DNA of 64,000 bases from Burkholderia anthina (GCF_001547525.1 NZ_LNJP01000003.1:1612001-1676000); one strand, 5' to 3'. Counted from the stretch's first letter, positions 17,278 through 26,890 are shown. Notes: generated from the sequence alone by a model not told the origin. Made by a program: numbers and translations.

Positions 17278-18282
17278 TTACGCGACCCACTCGTTGATGA
17301 CCGGCGTATCGAGCGCCGGCGCGCGTTCGGCTTCCTCGAACGTGCGCTTGCTGCACGTCGCGTCGAGGCTGCCCTTGCCGCTCAGCAGCGGGCAGCGGTC
17401 GAACACTTCGGCAATCCAGTCGACGAACACGCGCACCTTCGGCGACAGATGGCGGCTGTGCGGATACACGACCGAGATCGGCATCGGCAGCGGCTTGACG
17501 CCGGGCAGCACTTCCTTGAGCCGGCCCTCGCGCAGGTGCGGCAGCACCATGAAGAGCGGCGGCTGGATCAGCCCGAAGCCTTCGATACCGCAGGTCACGT
17601 ACGCATCCGCGTCGTTTACCGACACGATGCCCTCCATCTTCATCTCGACTTCCTTGCCGTCGATCAGGAAGGTCCAGTCGATCGTGCGGCCGGTGCGGCT
17701 CGAGAAGTAGTTGACGGCCTTGTGCTGGCTCAGATCGTCGATCGTCTGCGGCTCGCCGTTGCGCTCGAGATAGTCGGGCGACGCGACGGTCACGCATTCG
17801 AACAGGCCGACGCGGCGCGCGACGAGCGACGAATCCTGCAGCGCACCGACGCGGATCACGCAGTCGACGCCTTCCTGCAGCAGGTCGACCGGCCGGTCGG
17901 ACAGGCCGAGCTGCAGGTCGATGTCCGGATAGCGCGTATGAAATTCGCACAGCGACGGAATCACGAGCAGCCGACCGATCGAGCCCGGCATGTCGATACG
18001 CAACTTTCCGTGCGGCTTCCGATTGTTGGCCTGGAAGCTCGCTTCGGTTTCCTCGACGTCCGCGAGGATCCGCACGCACCGTTCGTAGTACGCGGCGCCG
18101 TCCGGCGTGAGCGACAGCCGGCGCGTGGTCCGGTGCATCAGCCGCACGCCGAGGAAGGCTTCGAGATTCTGGATGATCGTCGTGACGGACGCTCGCGGCA
18201 GGCCGAGCGTTTCTGCTGCCTTGGTGAAGCTGCTTGTATCGACGACGCGAGTAAACACCTGCATGGCCTGAAGCCGGTCCAT
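17278..18282 (-). CDS. ceoR: LysR-family regulator of the ceo efflux operon
   Basis: A 334-residue LysR regulator. The N-terminal winged helix (about residues 1-60, FTRVVDTSSFTKAAETLGLP) precedes the two-lobed effector-binding domain. The ATG at 18282 has GGAGG five bases upstream. It is divergent from a lipase-like gene and an RND efflux operon, the layout of the ceoR-llpE-ceoA-ceoB-opcM locus of B. cenocepacia, whose expression is reported to respond to salicylate. The name rests on this synteny. Confidence 0.82.
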   Translation of the reverse strand: MDRLQAMQVFTRVVDTSSFTKAAETLGLPRASVTTIIQNLEAFLGVRLMHRTTRRLSLTPDGAAYYERCVRILADVEETEASFQANNRKPHGKLRIDMPGSIGRLLVIPSLCEFHTRYPDIDLQLGLSDRPVDLLQEGVDCVIRVGALQDSSLVARRVGLFECVTVASPDYLERNGEPQTIDDLSQHKAVNYFSSRTGRTIDWTFLIDGKEVEMKMEGIVSVNDADAYVTCGIEGFGLIQPPLFMVLPHLREGRLKEVLPGVKPLPMPISVVYPHSRHLSPKVRVFVDWIAEVFDRCPLLSGKGSLDATCSKRTFEEAERAPALDTPVINEWVA

Positions 18283-18318
18283 CACAACCTCCGCAATCTA
18301 ATGAGCCCGCGAACAACA

Positions 18319-18350
18319 AGGCTGCGCTACCTCATGGGTAAACGCAGCCT
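18319..18350. promoter_or_regulatory. Inverted repeat between ceoR and llpE
   Basis: AGGCTGCG (18319-18326) and CGCAGCCT (18343-18350) are a perfect 8-bp inverted repeat with a 16-base spacer, in the divergent gap 37 bases from the ceoR start and about 105 from llpE. It is a candidate CeoR binding site, although the arms do not match the simple T-N11-A core. Confidence 0.4.
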
Positions 18351-18455
18351 CGGATTGTTCGGGGGCGTTGAATTGTGTTGCCGGATTATAGGCATTTATC
18401 CCAATGTCTGCCGGACTCAGAATTCGTTCCATCTCGAAATGGATGCCGCATCGTC

Positions 18456-19316
18456 ATGGACGCTTCTGAATTCAGCAAATTCCTGAAAGCCGCGCTGCCC
18501 GCGCAAGCCACAGCGGGCGGGGCGCTGACGGTTGCCGAAGTCGAAATTCCCGGCTACGCACAGGACATCGTGCTGCGCCTCTACCGCCGCCCGGACAAGA
18601 CCGGGTTGCCAGTAGTGCTTTATTTCCACGGCGGCGGCTTCGTTCGCGGTTCGCTCGAAGACGCGGATTTCGCCGCGCGTTTTTTAGCAGAACGCTTACC
18701 AGCTCTCGTAGTGTCGGTCGACTATTCGCTCGCGCCGGCCTTTCCTTTTCCGGCCGCGCCGGAGGATGCGTATCGGGCCGCCGTGTGGGCCGCGACGCGC
18801 GCCCGCGCGTTCGGCGGCAACCCGAAGAAGATCGGGGTCGCGGGGCACGATGCGGGCGGCCAGCTCGCGAACTGCCTCGCCTTCATCGCTCGCGACCGCG
18901 GCGAGGTGTCGATCGCCGCGCAGGCGCTGTTCGGGCCGATGCTCGACCCGAGCATGACGCGCATCGGCGACGCCGAGCGCCTCGCGTCCGACATCACCGC
19001 GCGCGAATGCGCGGCCTGCTATCGCGCATACCTGCCGCAGGCGGCGCAGCGCATGCACCCGTACGCGGCGCCGATCGAATCGGTGCGCCTCGCGGGGCTG
19101 CCGCCGACGCTCGTCGTCACCGCGCAGAACGACGTGCTGCACGTCGAGGCGGAGAAATATGCGGGCTGCCTGATTTCATCGGGCGTGCTCACGCAGGTGA
19201 TCCGCTACCCGGACATCACGCACGCCGCGCTCGCCACGCACGAAGCCGCGTTCGAGGAAGCCGTGCGCTTCTTCCAGTGCCGTTTCCAGGCGCGCCAGCC
19301 GAACCGTTCCGAATAA
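18456..19316 (+). CDS. llpE: Alpha/beta-hydrolase (lipase-like) protein of the ceo operon
   Basis: A 286-residue protein of the hormone-sensitive-lipase type. The oxyanion motif HGGG is at residues 58-61, and VSVDYSLAPAFPFPAAPEDA is typical. At the nucleophile elbow, where esterases have GDSAGG, this protein reads GHDAGG (130-135), so the nucleophilic Ser is replaced by Asp132. The acid (QNDVLHVE) and a histidine (ITHAAL) seem present. It may be a non-catalytic relative, or may use Asp as the nucleophile as epoxide hydrolases do. It is the first gene of the efflux operon, 31 bases before ceoA, the position of llpE in the described locus. Confidence 0.82.
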   Translation: MDASEFSKFLKAALPAQATAGGALTVAEVEIPGYAQDIVLRLYRRPDKTGLPVVLYFHGGGFVRGSLEDADFAARFLAERLPALVVSVDYSLAPAFPFPAAPEDAYRAAVWAATRARAFGGNPKKIGVAGHDAGGQLANCLAFIARDRGEVSIAAQALFGPMLDPSMTRIGDAERLASDITARECAACYRAYLPQAAQRMHPYAAPIESVRLAGLPPTLVVTAQNDVLHVEAEKYAGCLISSGVLTQVIRYPDITHAALATHEAAFEEAVRFFQCRFQARQPNRSE

Positions 19317-19347
19317 CCAGACCAATCCACGCTTACCGGAGATCCAC

Positions 19348-20565
19348 ATGGCCATCCTACGCACCACCCGTTCACGAATCGCGACCGCGGCGATCGTCAC
19401 GCTTGCCGTCGTCGGCCTCGGCACGTTCGGCGCGATGCGCGTGAACGCGAACGCGCCCGAGAAAGCGGCGGCGCCGCTGCCCGAAGTCGACGTCGCGACC
19501 GTCGTGCCTCAGACCGTCACCGACTGGCAAAGCTATTCGGGCCGCCTCGAGGCGGTCGAGAAAGTCGACGTGCGCCCGCAGGTGTCGGGCACGATCGTCG
19601 CGGTGAATTTCAAGGACGGCGCGCTCGTGAAGAAGGGCGACGTGCTGTTCGTGATCGACCCGCGCCCGTACCAGGCGGAAGTCGATCGCGCCGCCGCGCA
19701 GCTCGCGGCCGCGCAGGCGCGCAACGGCTACGCGCAGACCGACTGGCAGCGCGCGCAGCGGCTGATCGGCGACAACGCGATCGCGAAGCGCGACTACGAC
19801 GAGAAGCAGAACGCGGCGCGCGAAGCGAGCGCGAACCTGAAGGCCGCCGAAGCCGCGCTGGAAACGGCGCGCATCAACCTCGGCTACACGCGCATCACGG
19901 CGCCGGTATCGGGCCGCGTGTCGCGTGCGGAAATCACGCTCGGCAACGTCGTGTCGGCCGGTGCGTCGGCCGCGCCGCTGACGACGCTGGTGTCGGTGTC
20001 GCCGATCTACGCGTCGTTCGACGCGGACGAGCAGACCTACCTGCAATACATCAACGGCGCGCGCAACGGCCGCAAGGTGCCGGTCGAACTCGGCCTCGCG
20101 AACGAAACCGGCTACTCGCGCAGCGGCGAGATCGACTCGGTCGACAACCGGCTCGACACGTCGTCGGGCACGATCCGCGTGCGCGCACGCTTCGACAACG
20201 CGGACGGCACGCTCGTCCCGGGCCTCTACGCGCGCGTGAAGGTGGGCGGCAGCGCGCCGCACGAGGCGCTGCTCGTCGACGATGCCGCGATCAACACCGA
20301 TCAGGACAAGAAGTTCGTGTTCGTCGTCGATCAGCAGGGCCGCGTGTCGTACCGCGAAGTGCAACCGGGAATGCAGCACGGCAACCGGCGCGTGATCGTG
20401 AGCGGGCTCGCGGCCGGCGATCGCGTGATCGTGAACGGCACGCAGCGCGTGCGCCCCGGCGAGCAGGTGAAGCCGCACATGGTCCCGATGACGGGCGGCG
20501 ACGAGCCGTCCGCGCCGCTCGCGGGTACCGCGAAGCCGGCCGCACCGGCGAAGGCGGATTCGTAA
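19348..20565 (+). CDS. ceoA: RND efflux periplasmic adaptor (membrane fusion protein)
   Basis: A 405-residue HlyD/AcrA-type adaptor. An N-terminal membrane segment (residues about 11-30) anchors it in the inner membrane; there is no lipobox. The lipoyl motif (VDVRPQVSGTIVAVNFKDGA) is split by an alpha-hairpin (about 100-170), followed by barrel domains with SPIYASFDADEQTYL. It bridges CeoB and the outer-membrane channel. Order and spacing (45 bases to ceoB) fit the ceo operon, which exports chloramphenicol, trimethoprim and fluoroquinolones in B. cenocepacia. Substrates here are inferred from that relationship. Confidence 0.92.
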   Translation: MAILRTTRSRIATAAIVTLAVVGLGTFGAMRVNANAPEKAAAPLPEVDVATVVPQTVTDWQSYSGRLEAVEKVDVRPQVSGTIVAVNFKDGALVKKGDVLFVIDPRPYQAEVDRAAAQLAAAQARNGYAQTDWQRAQRLIGDNAIAKRDYDEKQNAAREASANLKAAEAALETARINLGYTRITAPVSGRVSRAEITLGNVVSAGASAAPLTTLVSVSPIYASFDADEQTYLQYINGARNGRKVPVELGLANETGYSRSGEIDSVDNRLDTSSGTIRVRARFDNADGTLVPGLYARVKVGGSAPHEALLVDDAAINTDQDKKFVFVVDQQGRVSYREVQPGMQHGNRRVIVSGLAAGDRVIVNGTQRVRPGEQVKPHMVPMTGGDEPSAPLAGTAKPAAPAKADS

Positions 20566-20610
20566 GCGGCACGCCGCTTCGCATCCGCGTTCAACCAGAC
20601 AGAGCAACCC

Positions 20611-23600
20611 ATGAACATTTCCAAATTCTTTATCGACCGGCCGATCTTCGCAGGAGTCCTATCGGTGATCATCCTGCTCGGCGGGGTGATCGCGATGTTC
20701 CTGCTGCCGATTTCGGAATATCCGGAGGTCGTGCCGCCTTCCGTGATCGTGAAGGCGCAGTATCCGGGCGCGAACCCGAAAGTGATCGCCGAGACGGTCG
20801 CGTCGCCGCTTGAAGAGCAGATCAACGGCGTCGAGGACATGCTCTACATGCAGTCGCAGGCGAACAGCGACGGCAACATGACGATCACCGTCACGTTCAA
20901 GCTCGGCACCGATCCGGACAAGGCCACGCAGCTCGTGCAGAACCGCGTGAACCAGGCGCTGCCACGCCTGCCGGAAGACGTGCAGCGGCTCGGCATCACC
21001 ACGGTGAAGAGCTCGCCGACGCTGACGATGGTGGTCCACCTGATCTCGCCGGACAACCGCTACGACATGACCTACCTGCGCAACTACGCGCTGATCAACG
21101 TGAAGGATCGCCTGTCGCGGATCCAGGGCGTCGGTCAGGTGCAGCTGTGGGGTTCGGGCGACTACGCGATGCGCGTGTGGCTCGATCCGCAGAAGGTCGC
21201 GCAGCGCGGGCTGTCGGCCGAGGACGTCGTGCAGGCGATCCGCGAGCAGAACGTGCAGGTCGCGGCCGGCGTGATCGGCGCGTCGCCGTCGCTGCCCGGC
21301 ACGCCGCTGCAGCTGTCGGTGAACGCGCGCGGCCGTCTGCAGACGGAAGACGAGTTCGGCGACATCGTCGTGAAGACGACGCCGGACGGCGGCGTCACGC
21401 ACCTGCGCGACATCGCGCGAATCCAGCTCGACGCGTCCGAATACGGGCTGCGCTCGCTGCTCGACAACAAGCCGGCCGTCGCGATGGCGATCAACCAGTC
21501 GCCGGGCGCGAACTCGCTGCAGATCTCGGACGAGGTGCGCAAGACGATGGCCGAGCTGAAGCAGGACATGCCGGCCGGCGTCGACTACAAGATCGTCTAT
21601 GACCCGACGCAGTTCGTGCGTTCGTCGATCAAGGCCGTCGTGCACACGCTGCTCGAAGCGATCGCGCTGGTCGTGATCGTCGTGATCGTGTTCCTGCAGA
21701 CCTGGCGCGCGTCGCTGATTCCGCTGATCGCGGTGCCGGTGTCGATCATCGGCACGTTCTCGCTGCTGCTGGCGTTCGGGTATTCGATCAACGCGTTGTC
21801 GCTGTTCGGGATGGTCCTCGCGATCGGGATCGTGGTCGACGATGCGATCGTCGTCGTGGAGAACGTCGAGCGCAACATCGAGGGCGGGATGAACGCGCGG
21901 CAGGCAACCTACAAGGCGATGCAGGAAGTGAGCGGGCCGATCATCGCGATCGCGCTGACGCTCGTCGCCGTGTTCGTGCCGCTCGCGTTCATGTCGGGCC
22001 TGACCGGCCAGTTCTACAAGCAGTTCGCGATGACCATCGCGATCTCGACGGTGATCTCGGCGTTCAACTCGCTGACGCTGTCGCCGGCGCTGTCCGCGAT
22101 CCTGCTGAAGGGGCACGGCGACAAGGAAGACTGGCTCACGCGCGTGATGAACCGCGTGCTCGGCGGCTTCTTCCGCCGCTTCAACAAGGTGTTCCATCGC
22201 GGCGCGGAGAACTACGGCCGCGGCGTGCGCGGCGTGCTGTCGCGCAAGACGCTGATGCTCGGCGTGTACCTCGTGCTGGTGGGCGCGACCGTGCTCGTGT
22301 CGAAGGTCGTGCCGGGCGGCTTCGTGCCCGCGCAGGACAAGGAATACCTGATCGCGTTCGCGCAGTTGCCGAACGGTGCATCGCTCGACCGCACCGAGAA
22401 GGTGATCCGCGACATGGGGTCGATCGCGCTGAAGCAGCCGGGCGTCGAGAGCGCGGTCGCGTTCCCGGGGCTGTCGGTGAACGGCTTCACGAACAGCTCG
22501 AGCGCGGGCATCGTGTTCGTCACGCTCAAGCCGTTCTCGGAGCGGCATGGCAAGGCGTTGTCGGCCGGCGCGATCGCGGGTGCGCTGAACCAGCAGTACA
22601 GCGCGATGAAGGATTCGTTCGTCGCGGTGTTCCCGCCGCCGCCGGTGCTCGGCCTCGGCACGCTCGGCGGGTTCAAGATGCAGATCGAGGATCGCGGCGC
22701 GGTGGGCTACGCGAAGCTGTCGGATGCGACCAACGACTTCATCAAGCGCGCGCAGCAGGCGCCTGAACTCGGCCCGCTGTTCACGAGCTACCAGATCAAC
22801 GTGCCGCAGCTCAACGTCGATCTCGACCGCGTGAAGGCGAAGCAGCTCGGCGTGCCGGTGACCGACGTGTTCAACACGATGCAGGTGTATCTCGGTTCGC
22901 TGTACGTGAACGACTTCAACCGCTTCGGGCGCGTGTACCAGGTGCGCGTGCAGGCCGATGCGCCGTTCCGCCAGCGCGCGGACGACATCCTGCAGTTGAA
23001 GACGCGCAACGACAAGGGCGAAATGGTGCCGCTGTCGTCGCTCGTGACGGTGACGCCGACCTTCGGCCCGGAAATGGTCGTGCGCTACAACGGCTACACG
23101 GCGGCCGACATCAACGGCGGCCCGGCGCCGGGCTTCTCGTCGGGCCAGGCGCAGGCCGCGGTCGAGCGCATCGCGCACGAGACGCTGCCGCGCGGCGTGC
23201 GGTTCGAGTGGACCGACCTCACGTACCAGCAGATTCTTGCGGGCGATTCGGCGATGTGGGTGTTCCCGATCAGTGTGCTGCTCGTGTTCCTCGTGCTCGC
23301 CGCGCTGTATGAAAGCCTGACGCTGCCGCTCGCGGTGATCCTGATCGTGCCGATGAGCATTCTGTCGGCGCTGACGGGCGTGTGGCTCACGCAGGGCGAC
23401 AACAACATCTTCACGCAGATCGGCCTGATGGTGCTGGTGGGGCTGTCGGCGAAGAACGCGATCCTGATCGTCGAATTCGCGCGCGAGCTCGAACACGACG
23501 GCAGGACGCCGCTCGAGGCCGCGATCGAGGCGAGCCGGCTGCGGCTGCGCCCGATCCTGATGACGTCGATCGCCTTCATCATGGGCGTGGTGCCGCTCGT

Positions 23601-23796
23601 CACGTCGACCGGCGCCGGTTCGGAAATGCGCCATGCGATGGGTGTCGCGGTGTTCTTCGGGATGCTCGGCGTGACGCTGTTCGGGCTGATGCTGACGCCG
23701 GTGTTCTACGTCGTGCTGCGTACGCTCGCGGGCGGCAAGATCCACGTCGCCGGCAAGGATTCGGCGGGGTACGGCGTGCCGGCGCCCGATGCTTGA
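20611..23796 (+). CDS. ceoB: RND multidrug efflux transporter, inner-membrane pump
   Basis: A 1061-residue HAE1-type RND pump with twelve predicted membrane helices. The N-terminus FFIDRPIFAGVLSVIILLGG is canonical, and the proton-relay aspartates are Asp410-Asp411 in GIVVDDAIVVVENVERNIEG. Two large periplasmic loops follow the first and seventh helices. AKNAILIVEFARELEHDGRT is the equivalent motif in the second half. It uses the proton gradient to expel drugs through CeoA and OpcM. It is codirectional with ceoA and nearly touches opcM. Full length, no defects seen. Confidence 0.94.
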   Translation: MNISKFFIDRPIFAGVLSVIILLGGVIAMFLLPISEYPEVVPPSVIVKAQYPGANPKVIAETVASPLEEQINGVEDMLYMQSQANSDGNMTITVTFKLGTDPDKATQLVQNRVNQALPRLPEDVQRLGITTVKSSPTLTMVVHLISPDNRYDMTYLRNYALINVKDRLSRIQGVGQVQLWGSGDYAMRVWLDPQKVAQRGLSAEDVVQAIREQNVQVAAGVIGASPSLPGTPLQLSVNARGRLQTEDEFGDIVVKTTPDGGVTHLRDIARIQLDASEYGLRSLLDNKPAVAMAINQSPGANSLQISDEVRKTMAELKQDMPAGVDYKIVYDPTQFVRSSIKAVVHTLLEAIALVVIVVIVFLQTWRASLIPLIAVPVSIIGTFSLLLAFGYSINALSLFGMVLAIGIVVDDAIVVVENVERNIEGGMNARQATYKAMQEVSGPIIAIALTLVAVFVPLAFMSGLTGQFYKQFAMTIAISTVISAFNSLTLSPALSAILLKGHGDKEDWLTRVMNRVLGGFFRRFNKVFHRGAENYGRGVRGVLSRKTLMLGVYLVLVGATVLVSKVVPGGFVPAQDKEYLIAFAQLPNGASLDRTEKVIRDMGSIALKQPGVESAVAFPGLSVNGFTNSSSAGIVFVTLKPFSERHGKALSAGAIAGALNQQYSAMKDSFVAVFPPPPVLGLGTLGGFKMQIEDRGAVGYAKLSDATNDFIKRAQQAPELGPLFTSYQINVPQLNVDLDRVKAKQLGVPVTDVFNTMQVYLGSLYVNDFNRFGRVYQVRVQADAPFRQRADDILQLKTRNDKGEMVPLSSLVTVTPTFGPEMVVRYNGYTAADINGGPAPGFSSGQAQAAVERIAHETLPRGVRFEWTDLTYQQILAGDSAMWVFPISVLLVFLVLAALYESLTLPLAVILIVPMSILSALTGVWLTQGDNNIFTQIGLMVLVGLSAKNAILIVEFARELEHDGRTPLEAAIEASRLRLRPILMTSIAFIMGVVPLVTSTGAGSEMRHAMGVAVFFGMLGVTLFGLMLTPVFYVVLRTLAGGKIHVAGKDSAGYGVPAPDA

Positions 23797-23806
23797 GGAC
23801 CAGAAA

Positions 23807-25342
23807 ATGAATAACTTGCACAACACGAACGGCCTGATGCGCTTCGCGAAGGTGGCGGCCGCGAGCACCCTGCTCGCGACGCTGCTCGCCGCGTGCGCGG
23901 TGGGCCCCGACTACAAGCGGCCGGATGCGGCGGCGCCCGCCGCGTTCAAGGAAGCGCCGACCCTCGCCGCCGGCGAGCAGGCCGGCACGTGGAAGACGGC
24001 CGAGCCGTCGGATGGCGAACATCGCGGCGAATGGTGGAAGGTGTTCGGCGACCCGGTGCTCGATTCGCTCGAGGCGCAGGCGCTCGCCGCGAACCAGAAC
24101 CTGAAGGCCGCGGCGGCGCGAGTCGAGGAAGCGCGTGCGGCGACGCGTTCGGCGCGCTCGCAATGGTTCCCGCAGGTCGGCGCCGGGTTCGGGCCGACGC
24201 GCGAGGGGCTGTCGTCGGCGTCGCAGTTCCAGCCGCAAGGTACGGGCCCGACCAACGCGACGCTGTGGCGCGCGCAGGGCACGGTGTCGTACGAAGCCGA
24301 CCTGTTCGGCCGCGTCGGCCGCAACGTCGAGGCGTCGCGTGCCGACCAGGCGCAGAGCGAGGCGCTGTTCCGCTCGGTGCAGCTCGCGCTGCAGGCCGAC
24401 GTCGCGCAGAACTACTTCGAACTGCGCCAGCTCGATTCGGATCAGGACCTGTACCGCCGCACGGTCGAGCTGCGCGAGCAGGCGCTGAAGCTCGTGCAGC
24501 GCCGCTTCAACGAAGGCGACATCAGCGAGCTCGACGTGTCGCGCGCGAAGAACGAGCTGGCCAGCGCGCAGGCCGATGCGGTCGGCGTTGCGCGCCGGCG
24601 CGCGGCGTCCGAGCATGCGCTGGCCATTCTGCTCGGCAAGGCGCCGGCGGATTTCGCGTTCAAGGAAACGCCGATCGTGCCGGTCGCGGTGAAGATTCCG
24701 CCGGGCCTGCCGTCTGCGCTGCTCGAACGCCGCCCGGACGTGGCGGCGGCCGAGCGCGCGATGGCGGCCGCGAATGCGCGGATCGGGCTGGCGAAGTCGG
24801 CGTACTTCCCGAAGCTCGACATCACCGGGTCGTTCGGGTATGAAGCGTCGACGCTCGGCAACCTGTTCCTGTGGTCGAGCCGCACGTTCCTGCTCGGGCC
24901 GTTCGCCGGCACCGCGCTGACGCTGCCGCTGTTCGACGGCGGGCGCCGTGCGGCGGGCGTGCAGCAGGCGCGCGCGCAGTACGACGAACAGGTCGCGAAC
25001 TACCGGCAGCAGGTGCTCGTCGCGTTCCGCGAGGTCGAGGACAATCTCGCCGATCTGCGCCTGCTCGACGACCAGATTCGCGCGCAGAATGCGGCCGTCA
25101 ATGCTTCGCGCCGTGCGGCGACGCTGTCGCGGACGCAGTATCAGGAAGGGGAGGTCGCGTATCTCGACGTGATCGACAGCGAGCGGTCGGTGTTGCAGTC
25201 GCAGTTGCAGGCGAACCAGTTGACGGGGGCGCAGGCGGTGTCGACCGTCAATCTCATTCGTGCGCTCGGCGGCGGGTGGGGCGCGGCACCGACGGCGATC
25301 GGCGATGCGGGGGCCGGCAAGGCGGAAGTGGCTGGGCGCTGA
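23807..25342 (+). CDS. opcM: Outer-membrane efflux channel lipoprotein (NodT/OprM family)
   Basis: A 511-residue TolC-like channel. The signal peptide ends in a lipobox LLAAC (Cys30), followed by VGPDYKRP, the standard start of this family. Two repeated OEP domains follow (EARAATRSARSQWFPQVGAG; ANARIGLAKSAYFPKLDITG). The ATG at 23807 has GAGG eight bases upstream, overlapping the ceoB stop; an ATG at 23789 overlaps ceoB and would displace the signal peptide. OpcM was among the first efflux channels described in B. cepacia. A strong terminator follows. Confidence 0.93.
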   Translation: MNNLHNTNGLMRFAKVAAASTLLATLLAACAVGPDYKRPDAAAPAAFKEAPTLAAGEQAGTWKTAEPSDGEHRGEWWKVFGDPVLDSLEAQALAANQNLKAAAARVEEARAATRSARSQWFPQVGAGFGPTREGLSSASQFQPQGTGPTNATLWRAQGTVSYEADLFGRVGRNVEASRADQAQSEALFRSVQLALQADVAQNYFELRQLDSDQDLYRRTVELREQALKLVQRRFNEGDISELDVSRAKNELASAQADAVGVARRRAASEHALAILLGKAPADFAFKETPIVPVAVKIPPGLPSALLERRPDVAAAERAMAAANARIGLAKSAYFPKLDITGSFGYEASTLGNLFLWSSRTFLLGPFAGTALTLPLFDGGRRAAGVQQARAQYDEQVANYRQQVLVAFREVEDNLADLRLLDDQIRAQNAAVNASRRAATLSRTQYQEGEVAYLDVIDSERSVLQSQLQANQLTGAQAVSTVNLIRALGGGWGAAPTAIGDAGAGKAEVAGR

Positions 25343-25394
25343 CGCTGCGGCCCTTGACGGGCGGGCTGCTCAAGCAAGTGGTCGAACGACGAAC

Positions 25395-25426
25395 CCCGGT
25401 CCGTGGCAACGCGGACCGGGTTTTTT
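25395..25426 (+). terminator. Rho-independent terminator of the ceo operon
   Basis: CCCGGTCCG (25395-25403), an 8-base loop, CGGACCGGG (25412-25420), then TTTTTT. It lies 52 bases after the opcM stop. Confidence 0.88.
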
Positions 25427-25915
25427 ATGGGTCATCCAAATTTCCGTGGAGGAACGTCGGCGATCGGCCAGGAAGGGACACTCGCCGCGGCAAGCTGAAT
25501 GGCCGTTGTCGTCGCCATGCCGAACGCCGCATCTAGCAAACGCGTATGCCACGTCTGTTGACCTTCGCGCCGGCTGACGCTCGAAGATGGGGGCACGATG
25601 CGTCTCCTTTCGTTCGCGCGAAACTAAATTGACGCGAGCAGAATCATGCGCCTGGCTAACTGTGCGTCACGCCACGAGCAGACAAACAGCGGCGTGTCCC
25701 TTAGACTCTTGCAGCAATGACCATTGCGTGGCCGGAGGCTTCGTCAACGAGAGCATCCGGCAGATGCATCCGGTTCAGGGACGACATCGCCTTTGTCCAT
25801 CCGATCAGCATCCGAGCGAGTCCCGAAAGGTTGGGCAACCGCATGGATGCGTTGCTGAGGCAAAGCCGCTCGGGCCGTCGCGGTGAATCCTGTGAACAAT
25901 AGAAGTATCTGCTGT
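25427..25915. other. Intergenic region before an orphan LysR gene
   Basis: About 490 bases of lower G+C than the flanks. Several short frames occur on both strands, but none has a ribosome binding site or resembles a known protein. It may be decayed coding sequence. Confidence 0.45.
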
Positions 25916-26890
25916 ATGACGACCAAGCTGTCATTCGAAATTCTCGAAGTGTTGGATGCAATTGACCGGACCGGTACATTCGCCGAGGCGGCCGAGTTGT
26001 TGCATAGGGTTCCGTCGACGCTCACTTACCTTGTGCAAAAGCTGGAAAGTGACCTGGAGGTCGAGCTGTTCGATCGCGGCGGCAGACGGGCGAGACTCAC
26101 GGAAGCGGGTCGTGCTGTTGTGGAAGATGGGCGTCGTCTTTTAGACGCGGCTCGACACCTGGAGGCCAAAGCAAAAGGCATTCGAGACAGTTGGGAATCG
26201 GAGCTTCGACTATGCGTCGATGCAATCTTGCCAATCCAGTCCTTATGGCCGTATGTCCATGCCTTCTACGACCTGGAGATGAATACCCAGCTAAGTCTTT
26301 CCACCGAGGTGCTTGGGGGCGTGTGGGATGCCCTGGTTACGCGGCGTGCCGATCTCGCGATAGGGGCGTTCGGCGAGCCGCCGCATGCGGCGAATATCGC
26401 GGCCCGGCCAATCGGAACCCTCCGGCACGTTTTTGTCGTGGCACCGGACCATCCACTCGCCCGCATGCCCGAGCCGTTGGAGAGCGAAACGATCGCAAGA
26501 TATCGAGGTGTTGTCATCAGTGACACTTCTCGCGAACTGCAACCGCAATCCGTGGCCACCCGTGACGGACAGCCGCTGATCATCGTGCCGACGCTCGCAG
26601 CCAAACTGCAAGCACTGTGCGAAGGTATCGCTGTCGGGATGCTGCCCGATTTCGTAGCGAAAGAACCGATACACGAAGGCAGGCTGGTGGCGCGTCGCAT
26701 TGTGGGTGTGCGCGAGTTCACGAATGGCTACCTCGCTTGGCGCGAGGACAAGGTAGGGAACGCTTTGAACTGGTGGATTGCGCAACTAGACAGCCCCGAT
26801 CTGCTTGAACGGCTCCTGACGCCGCGTCAAGAGAGTAAAGGGCAGCCCGGAGCGCCCGCTTGCGCAGTCCGTTACCCAAGCGCGGAGTAG
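25916..26890 (+). CDS. LysR-family regulator, target unknown
   Basis: A 324-residue LysR protein. The helix-turn-helix lies in the first 60 residues (LSFEILEVLDAIDRTGTFAE, HRVPSTLTYLVQKLESDLEV), followed by a standard effector domain that includes GIAVGMLPDFVAKE. The ATG at 25916 was chosen because the helix-turn-helix begins right after it; a GTG 33 bases upstream adds residues not seen in the family. The ribosome binding site is weak. Codon use is less G/C-biased than in the ceo genes. No divergent partner gene is recognisable, so the regulated gene is not evident. Confidence 0.85.
   Translation: MTTKLSFEILEVLDAIDRTGTFAEAAELLHRVPSTLTYLVQKLESDLEVELFDRGGRRARLTEAGRAVVEDGRRLLDAARHLEAKAKGIRDSWESELRLCVDAILPIQSLWPYVHAFYDLEMNTQLSLSTEVLGGVWDALVTRRADLAIGAFGEPPHAANIAARPIGTLRHVFVVAPDHPLARMPEPLESETIARYRGVVISDTSRELQPQSVATRDGQPLIIVPTLAAKLQALCEGIAVGMLPDFVAKEPIHEGRLVARRIVGVREFTNGYLAWREDKVGNALNWWIAQLDSPDLLERLLTPRQESKGQPGAPACAVRYPSAE

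Noticed and set aside
20659..23868. A 1069-codon minus-strand frame opposite ceoB
   Set aside because: His/Arg/Asp-rich with no motifs; antisense shadow of the RND pump gene.
25701..25979. Minus-strand 92-residue frame upstream of the orphan LysR gene
   Set aside because: No ribosome binding site and no recognised motif; overlaps the LysR start. Possibly decayed coding DNA but not supportable as a gene.
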